Assembly (NCBI GenBank): GCA_004102785.1
Contig: SCEJ01000017.1
Coordinates: 1 to 55,766 of the forward strand
From: Muribaculaceae bacterium Isolate-013 (NCI)
Lineage (GTDB): Bacteria > Bacteroidota > Bacteroidia > Bacteroidales > Muribaculaceae
Reading direction: 5' to 3'
DNA length: 55,766 bases
This document shows, piece after piece, positions 42,043 through 51,296 of this stretch. A program made the translations under genes and the position numbers. The stretch's first letter is position 1. Every line of letters starts with the position of its first letter. The notes under the pieces are model-generated. The model ran no database searches. It worked only from the letters and a program-made list of their open reading frames with translations, and was not told the DNA's origin.

Positions 42043-45000
42043 TTTTTTCTTTCTACTGACGATACGTTGTTTTTATCATTCAAGTGGAGAATAACTGTCC
42101 CAATTCGATTTTCTGAACTGGTATCGCTAGCATCCTTAAAAACAGGAAGAACCATTTGTCCATTATCGAAAAATCTATCAAATGGAGGAATATAGGCTCC
42201 GGTAACTTGCTGCTCCATACTTGTTGCTTGAATATGAGCTTTAGTCAATTTTATGCCCTTAACCTGTACTTGATATTGTTCAAAGGTCTCATGCATGAGA
42301 GCACTTGCTCCATTTAGCCATTCTCCTTCTCCAAGTGTCTGAATATCCGATATTGCAACAGATTGTATTGCAGCATCGCCAATTGGGACTGAAAGAGATT
42401 CAACAATGTTAATCTTTGTATCTCTTTCGTCTGTTACAATTTTATTCAGCGCTTTATAATAGTTCGCTTGTTCAGGAGTCATATCACTAGGATTCTTATC
42501 TTCAATCTGAGTTATTTGAACTTGCTTATTTTCATCTAAATTCAGTGAATAGAATCCCCCCATGCCTTTCTCATAAAAAGAAAGAGTAGTCTGTAAATCA
42601 GCATCTTCACCTACTAATGTTAATGACAATCCAATTTTATCATAATATACTAAAGGAGAATTGGCACAAAATACATAAGCAGATATATTCGGATATTTCT
42701 CTTGAAGCGGATCTGTTGACATCCAAAGGCTGAGGCGTGGTTCATAGTAACGGGCACCATAGTAGTACATGCCTGTCTCCTCATCAAACTCTTTTGCGTT
42801 GAAGAGATAAGGAGTGTTCCATACGCTGTTACGCTCCTCAATAAATACTTCGCCGAAAGGAACATACTCGATGTGCTGCACCACCTCACCGTCAAGGTTG
42901 GTGATGAAGCTGGAGCTGCCAAGATGATCCGGGTGATAGAAGAACTGGAGATTCTCGTAGTTGTCGGGGTCTTTGAAAGACTTAGCAACTGCGCGGCTCT
43001 GGGCCTTCCTCATCGCCTTGGCCTGTGCAGCCTCCATTGTTCCGTCGTTGCAGCAGAATCCCTCGCCGTCGGCATAGTTGTTGTTGTCCGTGCCGTTGTA
43101 GGGAACATCAAAGAATGTGTAGTGGTCTTTGATGACCTGTTGCTGTGCAGTGTACTTGGACTTGTAGTCAACCGAGAGTCCGTCTGTCTCGCTTCCGGCA
43201 TACTCTATGCGGCGCGGATCGGAGCCGTAGGAGGCGAAATCGCCGACCTTCGACACGATTCTCTGGGAACCTGCGTAGATATGCTTGGTGTAGCGGCCAC
43301 CTTGATTTGCCACAAGGTAAGGACTGACATAGAGCGAGAACTTCGCGGTGTTGGTCGAGCCTCCGGAGAATACTCCGTTGACATAGACCTGATCGCTCTC
43401 GCCCGAAGTCTTGACGGTACGTTCACCGTCAGCGTCATACCAGTAATTGGACACGAAGCCGTTATCGTCCACTGAGAGCAGACGATTCTCCTCGTCCCAG
43501 ATGAGCTTGCGCTCACCGACGCTGCTGTCCTTATGTCCGTCCTTCATCATACGGCTTGTGTTCACATATACAAGGTTTCCGTTCTTGTCATAACTGTAAA
43601 CGAGGCCGTTCTCAACATTGTTCCCCTCCGGGGTCTCTTCCGTGCGGTAATTAACATCCTTTACACTTTCAAGCTGGAATTTCTTCCCTTCTTCCGAACT
43701 GTAGGTGTAGGAGAGGTCATAGCCGACATTGAGGGTGCCATTGAACTGCACGTTATCCTGCGTCAGATGCTGGCGCTTGGAGGTGATGCGGTGCATATTG
43801 TCATAGCCCATGTCGAGGGTGTAGGATGCCGATTTGCTGTCAACCCCGGTATAAGTACCCGTTGCCGATGCAAGACGATACAGCCCGTCGTAGGTGTATG
43901 AGTGAGCCATCTGACCTCCGGCATTGCCGCTCTGCGGTAGCGAAGCGTTGTTTGCCACCGAAAGGACATTGCTCACCGCGTCAAAAGTATAGGTGTTGTC
44001 CATAATGGATGTGCCTCCGCTGTTGACCGCGAGGTTGCTGAGACGGCGACGATTGTCGTAGGTGTAGAATGTCTCCGCGCCGTTGCAATATTTCAGGTAG
44101 CTGCGCTGCTCGAACTTGTCATAGCCGAGCTTGGTGATGTAGTCATAGCCGTATGACTTCTCGCCACGGACTTTTTCAAGAAGACCTCCGAGGTTGTAGG
44201 AGTATGTGACCTTCTCCTCGTCGGGATAGATCATCTCCACAAGTCTGTTGTGGCTGTCATAGGTCCACTGGGTGACGTAGGTTGCGATAGCCTGATTCGG
44301 GACTATGAGTGTGCGGCGTGTCTTTGTCACCTCGCCCATCTTGCCGTAGAAGTATTCTATCGCGCCCGTTCCGTCCTCACGGAGCATCAGACGGCCGATG
44401 CGGTTGTGGGATGCGTTGCGGCCACCGTAGTAATACTTGACATTGTTCTCGGGGTGGTCTGGATAGTTGATACCAGTCAGACGGTGATAGTCGTAGGTAT
44501 AGGTTATCATCTTCCCTTCCTCCGCCATATTCGCGGTCTGCTTGGTCAGCACGTTGCCGAGAGCGTCGTAGGTGAACGATGTGATTCCGCTTGCCGGATG
44601 GTTGACCTCCGTGCGGCGGTCGCCCATGTCGTAGGTGGAGAGGGTCTGGTTGCCCTCAACGTCAGTGACTCTTACAAGTCGCTGGATTCCGTCATATTCA
44701 AACGTGGTCGTGATTTCACCGTCAGGTCCGCTATGCTGAACAGACTTGACAGTCTTGCCGCTTCCGTTGGTGAATGTGGACTGCTCGTTATTAAGAGCAT
44801 CTCTCACTTTGGTAACGAGAGCGTTCAATCCTCTGTCAACCGAATATACGGTTGTGGTCTCTGAATCGTCCGGGAGTCTGACACTGATGGCACGGTCAAG
44901 CACATCGTATGCCGTGATTGTCGGTTTCTCAGAATCAAACGAGTTGTTGAACGATGTCTTTGAGCCTGTTCCCTCTGTCACGGGATAGTAAGCCTTAGCT

Positions 45001-45731
45001 ACACGTCCGAAAGCGTCATATACGTTGCGTCCGCTGACAATCATCACCGTCTGGTCGGATGCGCCCGAGCCTTTGGATGCGGTCGTTACGACACCGTCTT
45101 TCTTGACCTGCACGGGTCGCCCGAAACCGTCAACGAAAGTGACAGTCTCAAGGTCGTCACCCGGATGCTGGATGTCGTAGTGCTTGGTCACAGCGTATGC
45201 CGGAGCGGATATGCCGGATTCTCCGAACTCTGCCTTTGGTTTATATTCAAACGCGATGATGTACGGAACACCTGTCGCAAGCTCATTCGGTCCGCGAACC
45301 TTCGTCACACGGCCCATGTTGTCAATCTCTGTCTCGTAGTAGAAATTGTTCAGATCGCGGCGTTCAAGGGCGATGCCATAGCGGTAGTCGAAATTGCCGG
45401 CCTCGCTTCTGTAGCCCCACGCATCGTCTATACGCTCGACATACATGTTCATCTCCGGCTCATAGCGGTACTTGTACCACATACGCTGGCCCGTGGCATT
45501 TGCCGGGAGGGTCTTCTGCGTTATGTTGCCGTAACGGTCATACTTGTAGTCTGTCACCGCAGTGCCGTTGCCGAGCTGCTGTGAAACCTGCGTGAGATGG
45601 TTGGGATAGTTCGTGTTGTATGTCGCCGACACGTTGTGATACATGGTGCCGTCGCCACCTGTCACGGTCACATTCGTCAGGAGTCCGAGATGTGCTTTCC
45701 GCTGTTGGAGGTGTATTGACATTAAATCCAT
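42030..45731 (-). CDS. RHS/YD-repeat polymorphic toxin, N-terminally truncated, with zincin-like tip
   Basis: 1233 aa of RHS/YD repeats ending in the core signature ARYYEPRLSLWMSTDP (about residue 1000), then an AT-rich C-terminal tip. The tip contains LMHETFEQYQ (His1147, Glu1148) and AHIQATSME (His1166, Glu1173), a pattern that could bind zinc. There is no signal peptide or N-terminal secretion domain. An in-frame TAG lies 12 codons upstream of the chosen ATG, so the 5' end of the original gene is gone. The RHS shell would normally encase the tip until delivery. It is probably a displaced, silent copy or donor. Confidence 0.75.
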   Translation of the reverse strand: MDLMSIHLQQRKAHLGLLTNVTVTGGDGTMYHNVSATYNTNYPNHLTQVSQQLGNGTAVTDYKYDRYGNITQKTLPANATGQRMWYKYRYEPEMNMYVERIDDAWGYRSEAGNFDYRYGIALERRDLNNFYYETEIDNMGRVTKVRGPNELATGVPYIIAFEYKPKAEFGESGISAPAYAVTKHYDIQHPGDDLETVTFVDGFGRPVQVKKDGVVTTASKGSGASDQTVMIVSGRNVYDAFGRVAKAYYPVTEGTGSKTSFNNSFDSEKPTITAYDVLDRAISVRLPDDSETTTVYSVDRGLNALVTKVRDALNNEQSTFTNGSGKTVKSVQHSGPDGEITTTFEYDGIQRLVRVTDVEGNQTLSTYDMGDRRTEVNHPASGITSFTYDALGNVLTKQTANMAEEGKMITYTYDYHRLTGINYPDHPENNVKYYYGGRNASHNRIGRLMLREDGTGAIEYFYGKMGEVTKTRRTLIVPNQAIATYVTQWTYDSHNRLVEMIYPDEEKVTYSYNLGGLLEKVRGEKSYGYDYITKLGYDKFEQRSYLKYCNGAETFYTYDNRRRLSNLAVNSGGTSIMDNTYTFDAVSNVLSVANNASLPQSGNAGGQMAHSYTYDGLYRLASATGTYTGVDSKSASYTLDMGYDNMHRITSKRQHLTQDNVQFNGTLNVGYDLSYTYSSEEGKKFQLESVKDVNYRTEETPEGNNVENGLVYSYDKNGNLVYVNTSRMMKDGHKDSSVGERKLIWDEENRLLSVDDNGFVSNYWYDADGERTVKTSGESDQVYVNGVFSGGSTNTAKFSLYVSPYLVANQGGRYTKHIYAGSQRIVSKVGDFASYGSDPRRIEYAGSETDGLSVDYKSKYTAQQQVIKDHYTFFDVPYNGTDNNNYADGEGFCCNDGTMEAAQAKAMRKAQSRAVAKSFKDPDNYENLQFFYHPDHLGSSSFITNLDGEVVQHIEYVPFGEVFIEERNSVWNTPYLFNAKEFDEETGMYYYGARYYEPRLSLWMSTDPLQEKYPNISAYVFCANSPLVYYDKIGLSLTLVGEDADLQTTLSFYEKGMGGFYSLNLDENKQVQITQIEDKNPSDMTPEQANYYKALNKIVTDERDTKINIVESLSVPIGDAAIQSVAISDIQTLGEGEWLNGASALMHETFEQYQVQVKGIKLTKAHIQATSMEQQVTGAYIPPFDRFFDNGQMVLPVFKDASDTSSENRIGTVILHLNDKNNVSSVERKKWQK
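42710..44330. repeat. Duplicated RHS core, copy 1
   Basis: Nearly identical to 46719-48339 in the same orientation, at a constant offset of 4009 bp at both ends, so there is no net length change over 1,621 bp. Scattered differences are mostly at third codon positions. Similarity stops just after the DP of the core signature on one side and at VTKTRR on the other. Confidence 0.85.
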
Positions 45732-46012
45732 CGATTCCTTAGCACCCGAATTGAATATAATGGGCTATATATAATGAATAATGTCATAAGAAGTATAGAA
45801 TATTTAATAGTGTCTTTTTTTATACTGATTAAATAGTTCACCCGTAAAAGAATGCTTGTGGGTATTAATAAGATAATTAAAACCCAAATAGACATCAATT
45901 GACCCCAAGGCCACAACTGATATGAATCAATGATTGCACATATTAGAATGTACACAAATAGTATTATATTACACCCCGTGCCAATAATATACATTATTTT
46001 TTTGATAGTCAT
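45722..46012 (-). CDS. Small membrane protein, candidate immunity for the upstream RHS tip
   Basis: A 96-aa protein with three hydrophobic helices (IIGTGCNIILFVYILICAIID, LMSIWVLIILLIPTSILL, YSILLMTLFIIYSPLYSI), very AT-rich. It lies 83 bp downstream of the RHS gene at 46096-48393 and overlaps the start of the next truncated RHS frame by 10 bp. Position and composition fit a membrane immunity protein acquired together with the upstream tip. Confidence 0.5.
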   Translation of the reverse strand: MTIKKIMYIIGTGCNIILFVYILICAIIDSYQLWPWGQLMSIWVLIILLIPTSILLRVNYLISIKKDTIKYSILLMTLFIIYSPLYSIRVLRNRWI

Positions 46013-46095
46013 ATAGGAGATGTTGATTATCGTTTCTTTTTGAGTAACCCACTGAATCTGAATGTGAGTTCAGACTCAGTGGGTTATTCAAAATC

Positions 46096-48393
46096 TTAAT
46101 TATTTGAATTAGTCGATGACTGATTTTGCTTAGTCGTTTCAGTATTCTGAGTTGAAACAGGTTTTTCATTATTATTCTTGATGGGTTCATGTAATTTAAA
46201 TGAACCGCCAAGATTAAATCCAGCTCCGACCATTATTGCCTCCACAGACTGTTCGTAGTTTACATCAAGGCCATTTAAAGAAGGATCCACTTTAAAATCT
46301 CCAAAATTCAAATAACCTTGTTCCTCTGGACTTGAGAACATGTAATCGTTTACAAATGATTCTCCGTCATAGGTATTCCAATCAAGGATAGTTTTCTTTT
46401 CACGTGATGAACTGACTCCAACAAAACCTCCATTAAGATCATATGAGTATTCATAATTAGTTGTAGTATGAGATACCCCGAATCCATAATCATGATTATC
46501 AGTATCAATCGTAAAATAGATACTTAACTCTTGTTTGGCCCCGCCAAATGGAGCAATTGAACCACCAATACCCATTAACTTAAGGCCCAAAAAACCAGTA
46601 TCTAAAGAAAAGCCGAACTTAATTTTTAGAGACCATAATCCATCGGCATCAATATAATTGATTGGATTGTTTTGCGAAAAGTTATAGGTGGTTAAGTGTA
46701 ATGTCTTCTCTTGTGCTGGATCTGTTGACAGCCAAAGACTCAGACGTGGCTCATAGTAGCGTGCACCATAATAGTACAGGCCTGTCTCCTCGTCGAACTC
46801 TTTTGCGTTGAAGAGATAGGGTGTGTTCCATACGCTGTTGCGCTCCTCGATGAAGACCTCACCGAAAGGAACATACTCAATGTGCTGTACCACCTCTCCA
46901 TCAAGATTGGTGATGAAGCTGGAGCTGCCCAGATGGTCGGGATGATAGAAGAACTGGAGATTCTCGTAGTTGTCGGGGTCTTTGAAAGACTTGGCAACTG
47001 CGCGGCTCTGGACCTTCCTCATAGCCTTGGCCTGTGCTGCCTCCAATGTGCCGTCGTTGCAGCAGAACCCTTCGCCGTCGGCATAGTTGTTGTTGTCCGT
47101 GCCGTTGTAGGGAACATCAAAGAACGTGTAGTGATCCTTGATAATCTGCTGCTGCGCAGTGTACTTGGACTTGTAGTCAACCGAGAGTCCGTCAGTCTCG
47201 CTTCCGGCATACTCTATACGGCGCGGATCGGAGCCGTAGGAGGCGAAATCGCCTACCTTCGATACAATCCTTTGTGAACCTGCGTAGATATGCTTGGTGT
47301 AGCGGCCACCCTGATTGGCGACAAGATAGGGACTCACATATAGCGAGAATTTTGCGGTGTTGGTCGAGCCTCCGGAGAAGACTCCGTTGACATAGACCTG
47401 ATCGCTCTCGCCGGAGGTTTTCACAGTGCGTTCTCCGTCGGCGTCATACCAGTAGTTGGACACGAAGCCATTGTCGTCCACTGAGAGCAGACGGTTTTCC
47501 TCGTCCCAGATGAGCTTGCGCTCACCGACGCTGTTGTCCCTATGTCCATCCTTCATCATACGGCTAGTGTTCACATATACAAGGTTTCCATTCTTGTCAT
47601 AACTGTAAACGTGACCGTTCTCAACATTGTTCCCCTCCGGGGTCTCCTCTGTGCGGTAATTAACATCCTTTACACTTTCAAGCTGGAATTTCTTTCCTTC
47701 TTCCGAGCTGTAGGTGTAGGAGAGGTCGTAGCCGACATTGAGGGTGCCGTTGAACTGCACGTTGTCCTGCGTCAGGTGCTGGCGCTTGGAGGTGATGCGG
47801 TGCATATTGTCATAACCCATATCGAGGGTATAGGATGCCGATTTGCTGTCAGCCCCGGTATAAGTACCCGTGGCGGATGCAAGGCGATACAACCCATCGT
47901 ATGTATAGGTATGTGACATCTGGCCACCGGCATTGCCGCTCTGCGGGAGCGAAGCATTGTTTGCCACCGAAAGAACATTGCTCACAGCGTCAAACGTATA
48001 GGCGTTGTCCATTAAGGATGTGCCTCCGCTGTTGACCGCAAGGTTGCTGAGACGGCGGCGGTTGTCGTAGGTGTAGAATGTCTCCGCGCCGTTGCAGTAT
48101 TTCAGGTAGCTGCGCTGCTCGAACTTGTCATAGCCGAGCTTGGTGATGTAGTCATAGCCGTATGACTTCTCGCCACGGACTTTTTCAAGAAGACCGCCGA
48201 CATTGTAGGAGTATGTGACCTTCTCCTCATCTGGATAAATCATCTCGATGAGTCGGCAGTGGCTGTCGTAAGTCCACTGGGTGACGTAGGTTGCAATCGC
48301 CTGATTGGGAACAATGAGAGTGCGGCGTGTCTTGGTGACAGGAATTGCCACCAAAGAATCAATTTTATTGTCTATTCCTCGTGCCTTGACCAT
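46096..48393 (-). CDS. RHS core fragment with a different C-terminal tip
   Basis: A 765-aa protein. After 18 unrelated residues (MVKARGIDNKIDSLVAIP) it joins RHS core sequence at VTKTRRTL and continues to ARYYEPRLSLWLSTDP. A distinct tip follows (SLKIKFGFSLDTGFLGLKLMGIG onward) rich in Gly, Tyr and Phe with no motif recognised. Upstream, the frame is closed by a TAG ten codons before the start. It shares its core with the RHS gene downstream, so the pair looks like tip exchange by recombination in the core. It lacks any export signal. Confidence 0.7.
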   Translation of the reverse strand: MVKARGIDNKIDSLVAIPVTKTRRTLIVPNQAIATYVTQWTYDSHCRLIEMIYPDEEKVTYSYNVGGLLEKVRGEKSYGYDYITKLGYDKFEQRSYLKYCNGAETFYTYDNRRRLSNLAVNSGGTSLMDNAYTFDAVSNVLSVANNASLPQSGNAGGQMSHTYTYDGLYRLASATGTYTGADSKSASYTLDMGYDNMHRITSKRQHLTQDNVQFNGTLNVGYDLSYTYSSEEGKKFQLESVKDVNYRTEETPEGNNVENGHVYSYDKNGNLVYVNTSRMMKDGHRDNSVGERKLIWDEENRLLSVDDNGFVSNYWYDADGERTVKTSGESDQVYVNGVFSGGSTNTAKFSLYVSPYLVANQGGRYTKHIYAGSQRIVSKVGDFASYGSDPRRIEYAGSETDGLSVDYKSKYTAQQQIIKDHYTFFDVPYNGTDNNNYADGEGFCCNDGTLEAAQAKAMRKVQSRAVAKSFKDPDNYENLQFFYHPDHLGSSSFITNLDGEVVQHIEYVPFGEVFIEERNSVWNTPYLFNAKEFDEETGLYYYGARYYEPRLSLWLSTDPAQEKTLHLTTYNFSQNNPINYIDADGLWSLKIKFGFSLDTGFLGLKLMGIGGSIAPFGGAKQELSIYFTIDTDNHDYGFGVSHTTTNYEYSYDLNGGFVGVSSSREKKTILDWNTYDGESFVNDYMFSSPEEQGYLNFGDFKVDPSLNGLDVNYEQSVEAIMVGAGFNLGGSFKLHEPIKNNNEKPVSTQNTETTKQNQSSTNSNN
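46719..48339. repeat. Duplicated RHS core, copy 2
   Basis: Partner of 42710-44330, same orientation and same length. The duplication gives a 4-kb direct-repeat interval that contains one tip, one candidate immunity gene and the 5' part of the second RHS gene. Homologous recombination would delete or swap these. Confidence 0.85.
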
Positions 48394-48505
48394 GCTGCGG
48401 TAGGAGTTTACATACCACTCCTATATCGGCAAAATTACTGAAATTTTTTGAGACAGCAAGCTAATGAGCCGAAAAACGAATAATTTGAGTTGCGTTGAAT
48501 TATAA

Positions 48506-48541
48506 AACCGCCGAGAGGATACGGTTATTCTCTCGGCGGTT
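48506..48541 (-). terminator. Terminator of the leftward mobilization operon
   Basis: AACCGCCGAGAG and CTCTCGGCGGTT form a 12-bp perfect stem with a 12-nt loop, 15 bp after the stop of the gene at 48557. On the leftward strand TTTTATAA follows. It separates the mobilization operon from the RHS genes; the remaining 48394-48505 shows nothing. Confidence 0.8.
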
Positions 48542-48556
48542 CGGTCAGTAATGGTG

Positions 48557-49306
48557 TTATTTTTCGGTCGGGTTGAAATAGAGATAGGTTTTGTCCAAGC
48601 CTCGCTCTTTCTCCCAATAGCGGATATTGTCTTTGATGCTGTCGCGCACCTGCCATGTTCCCATTATAAAATCCCGCTCGGTGTTCATCAGAAATTGGCG
48701 TGATTTTTCGGTCTTATACGCAGTCCTCTGATTGCGATAGAGCCATTCGACATCCCTCAGCTTGGAATTTTCGTTGAGCTGATAGAAGAATCCATAACCG
48801 AATCCTCCGGCGGCGAGAAGTAGAACTGCAAAGATGGCATAGACCCAATGTGGGGTTGCACGCCACCATTGCCCCCAGATTATCGACTGGGCTTTGTAGC
48901 GCATGTCGTTCACTACGTCATAGAGCTTTCTTCGCTCATCCGCAAACTCCCTGCGGAATCCTTCATAAAGAGCGTCCTTGACCTTATCTCCCAGATTGTC
49001 GGGCAGTACATCCGCAACTCCCTTCGACAGGCTGCCCGGCAGTTGCTCCATAACTTTTTTGAGTGTGCCATCGGTTGAGGTTGCCGATAGCTTTTCATCA
49101 AGCAGTTTGCCGATGCTTTCATTGGTCGCTATATTGTCGGGCAATTTCACCGTTATCGGCCCTTGATTGACTGGCTGCGCAGGTGGTGGCGTTGCCTTCG
49201 CCTTGGTTTCGAGGGTCTCGATGCGAGTGGTGTGGTTGGTTACTATCTTTTGCAGGTCGTCAATCTGCTCACCTTGTTTTTTGACGTCATCATAGAGTTT
49301 CGACAT
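48557..49306 (-). CDS. Coiled-coil membrane protein of the mobilization operon
   Basis: A 249-aa protein with an N-terminal coiled coil (LYDDVKKQGEQIDDLQKIVTNHTTRIETLE), a Pro-rich linker, a helical region and one membrane helix (WVYAIFAVLLLAAGGFGYGFFY, about 153-174) with a charged C-terminal part. It follows the relaxase gene by 2 bp and ends the operon. Proteins of this kind accompany Bacteroides relaxases; it may anchor the relaxosome at the membrane. The family is not named here. Confidence 0.65.
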   Translation of the reverse strand: MSKLYDDVKKQGEQIDDLQKIVTNHTTRIETLETKAKATPPPAQPVNQGPITVKLPDNIATNESIGKLLDEKLSATSTDGTLKKVMEQLPGSLSKGVADVLPDNLGDKVKDALYEGFRREFADERRKLYDVVNDMRYKAQSIIWGQWWRATPHWVYAIFAVLLLAAGGFGYGFFYQLNENSKLRDVEWLYRNQRTAYKTEKSRQFLMNTERDFIMGTWQVRDSIKDNIRYWEKERGLDKTYLYFNPTEK

Positions 49307-49308
49307 AT

Positions 49309-50265
49309 TCAGATTTTTCTTGATTTGCGTTTACGTTTGGCTTCTTCTTTCTTGATGGCGTTCTGAAACGCCTGTTCCTCCGGGTCGAAGCCGGGGCCGA
49401 GAGTGAACAAATTTCCGATTGCCCCGACGGTGGCTTCAATCACATCTTCCACAAGTGAGGACTTCTGCGTCGGTGCATATTCGACGGTTACTTTGGGGTG
49501 TGCCGGAGCATGATCAGACTGTTGTTGCCCATGCTTGCGGTTAAACTCAAAGAGGTTGTTCAGGCGGCGATATGTGAAAGCACGGTCGATTTTAAACCCG
49601 TTGACCGTTATGTCACCATCTGTAAATTTCACCCCTATGTGTTTGCCTGTGTTGTGATCGTCATGAAATTTTACCTCAATTCCGGCACAGGCGAGGCGGC
49701 GCGAGAACTCATCCCACGACTTGCAACCATAAATCGCCTGACTGATTCGCGCCTTAAATACCGGGATTTTGTCCTCGTATTTCTGTTTCAGCGGCGAGTA
49801 TGTGAGTCCATATTTGTCCTTGATAGCCTTTACAACACGGTCGCTGCGCCTGAAATTGTTGCGCTCGTCGACTGCCTTGCCTGACATATCCACACGGTTA
49901 TAGACAATATGGAAATGCGGATGCCCGGTTTCCAGATGGCGCACGACAAGATACTGGGTGTTATTGATTCCCATGCCTTCCATGTACTCTTTTGCGAGCT
50001 GGGCCATGAATTTATCGGTCAGTCTTGACGCATCGGCGTTGTCAAAACTGATGGAAATATGTCCTGCCGGATTCTCCTTGCCGGGCATAAATCCATGTAT
50101 CGCTTCAAACGATTGCACCATTTTCGCATAGTCGGAAGTGAAAATATTTTCACTTCCGATGATGCGCCATGTGTCGGGTGTGTACTCTTTCGGGTCGTGG
50201 AACTGGCGCGTCACATACCCCACGACATCGTGAAACGTGCCGCTTTTAAGTATTCTTGCAAACAT
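49309..50265 (-). CDS. Relaxase of the mobilizable element (MobB/BmgA-like)
   Basis: A 318-aa protein. A candidate nucleophile Tyr17 lies in DVVGYVTRQ, and the metal-binding motif HLETGHPHFHIVYNRV is at residues 110-125, followed by FRRSDRV. It is clearly different from the MobB at 4.9-6.1 kb, so the window carries two mobilization systems. It overlaps the MobC-like gene by 20 bp at its start. Confidence 0.88.
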   Translation of the reverse strand: MFARILKSGTFHDVVGYVTRQFHDPKEYTPDTWRIIGSENIFTSDYAKMVQSFEAIHGFMPGKENPAGHISISFDNADASRLTDKFMAQLAKEYMEGMGINNTQYLVVRHLETGHPHFHIVYNRVDMSGKAVDERNNFRRSDRVVKAIKDKYGLTYSPLKQKYEDKIPVFKARISQAIYGCKSWDEFSRRLACAGIEVKFHDDHNTGKHIGVKFTDGDITVNGFKIDRAFTYRRLNNLFEFNRKHGQQQSDHAPAHPKVTVEYAPTQKSSLVEDVIEATVGAIGNLFTLGPGFDPEEQAFQNAIKKEEAKRKRKSRKI

Positions 50266-50641
50266 AATCAGTCTCTTTATTGGGTCTTAATTTTTTGAGA
50301 ATGTCAAACATCTTATCGACGACGGCGGCTAATTTATTGGCCGCGCTGCGAAGTTTGAGCTGATGAAAACAGGTCATTGACTGATTGAAATCGGAACTGA
50401 GATTTAGTATTCCTTTGGCAATCTCCTTTTCAATCTCGCTCAGGCGACTGACGATAGTGAGACGGAACGCGCCATGCCTGACATACTCCGCCATCTTTAC
50501 TCCGGCGGTTTTTGACCGCTCCAGAAGGTCGGAGTATTCGGCATCGTTCAGTTTGATTGTCACCACATGGGTGCGCTTCTCATCGGTCGGTTTAGAGGGA
50601 CGACCGCCCTTTCTGACAGTTGATTTATTCATAGTAGACAT
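50246..50641 (-). CDS. MobC-like relaxosome accessory protein
   Basis: A 131-aa basic protein with an N-terminal ribbon-helix-helix part (THVVTIKLNDAEYSDLLERSKTAGVKMAEYVRHGAF) and a helical C-terminus, the layout of bacterial MobC/BmgB relaxosome proteins that bind and open oriT. It is translationally coupled to the relaxase. Confidence 0.82.
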   Translation of the reverse strand: MSTMNKSTVRKGGRPSKPTDEKRTHVVTIKLNDAEYSDLLERSKTAGVKMAEYVRHGAFRLTIVSRLSEIEKEIAKGILNLSSDFNQSMTCFHQLKLRSAANKLAAVVDKMFDILKKLRPNKETDYVCKNT

Positions 50642-50654
50642 TGTTGTGGTTTAG

Positions 50655-50754
50655 GTGAATTGGGGTGGCAAAGAGCGGCTTATGCTGCGCAGTTTAGGGA
50701 GTCGTTTTTGGAGAAAAAGAAATCCCGAAACATATCCTTGCCTTCCCAATTCAC
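50655..50754. other. Inverted repeat before the mob genes, candidate oriT of the mobilizable element
   Basis: GTGAATTGGG at 50655-50664 and CCCAATTCAC at 50745-50754 are perfect inverses, extended imperfectly to about 17 bp (GGCAA/TTGCC inside). They flank 80 bp of non-coding DNA between the DUF3408 gene and the MobC-like gene, where an origin of transfer would be expected. Confidence 0.45.
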
Positions 50755-50816
50755 TACGTTCATCGGGAAGCTGCCCCACGGTGTACCGGGTGCAGTGGTA
50801 TCCCGACATTATCATC

Positions 50817-51296
50817 TCAGAGCTTGCGCCATATTTCGATGTCGTCGGCATAGAGATTGAGATGCTCCAAAAGGACGGCGTTGATGTAGCTGCCGACGGT
50901 GGTGTCACGGTCGCCGAGGATGCGGGCAATGCGTTCGAGCTTCTCCCACACGCCGTCATCGATGTTGACCGGATGACGCTTCATCAGCTTTGACGGCGTG
51001 AGATAGGCAGCTTTGAAATCGGCGTAATCCGATTTGCGCTGCTGCTTTCCCACGCGCTGTTGCTTAGGTGGCTCGGTAGTGTCCGTTGCCGTCTGCTTGT
51101 TGTCGAACAGATTGTCTGTGTTGACAGGATAAGTGCTGTTGACAGCGTTGTCAATGTTTACAGCATTGATAGGGTTGATTGAGTTATCTGACTTCGTAAT
51201 ATAATCGGGATTAGGGGTTGATACTGTGGTTTGGGGTGCATCTGTCAACTGAGTTGACTTGGATGCGATTGTTGACGGAGATTTCTTCGCAGTCAT
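50817..51296 (-). CDS. DUF3408 protein of the mobilizable element
   Basis: A 159-aa protein. The N-terminal half is low complexity with an Asn-rich repeat (INPINAVNIDNAVNS), and the C-terminal half is a DUF3408 domain (MKRHPVNIDDGVWEKLERIARILGDRDTTVGSYINAVLLEHL). It overlaps the toprim gene stop region by 4 bp. It is the third DUF3408 gene in the window and probably binds DNA near the transfer origin. Confidence 0.75.
   Translation of the reverse strand: MTAKKSPSTIASKSTQLTDAPQTTVSTPNPDYITKSDNSINPINAVNIDNAVNSTYPVNTDNLFDNKQTATDTTEPPKQQRVGKQQRKSDYADFKAAYLTPSKLMKRHPVNIDDGVWEKLERIARILGDRDTTVGSYINAVLLEHLNLYADDIEIWRKL

Noticed and set aside
42710-48339. RHS duplication as an assembly artefact
   Set aside because: The copies differ at many positions, and each runs into its own distinct tip and neighbour gene, so they are true paralogous copies.
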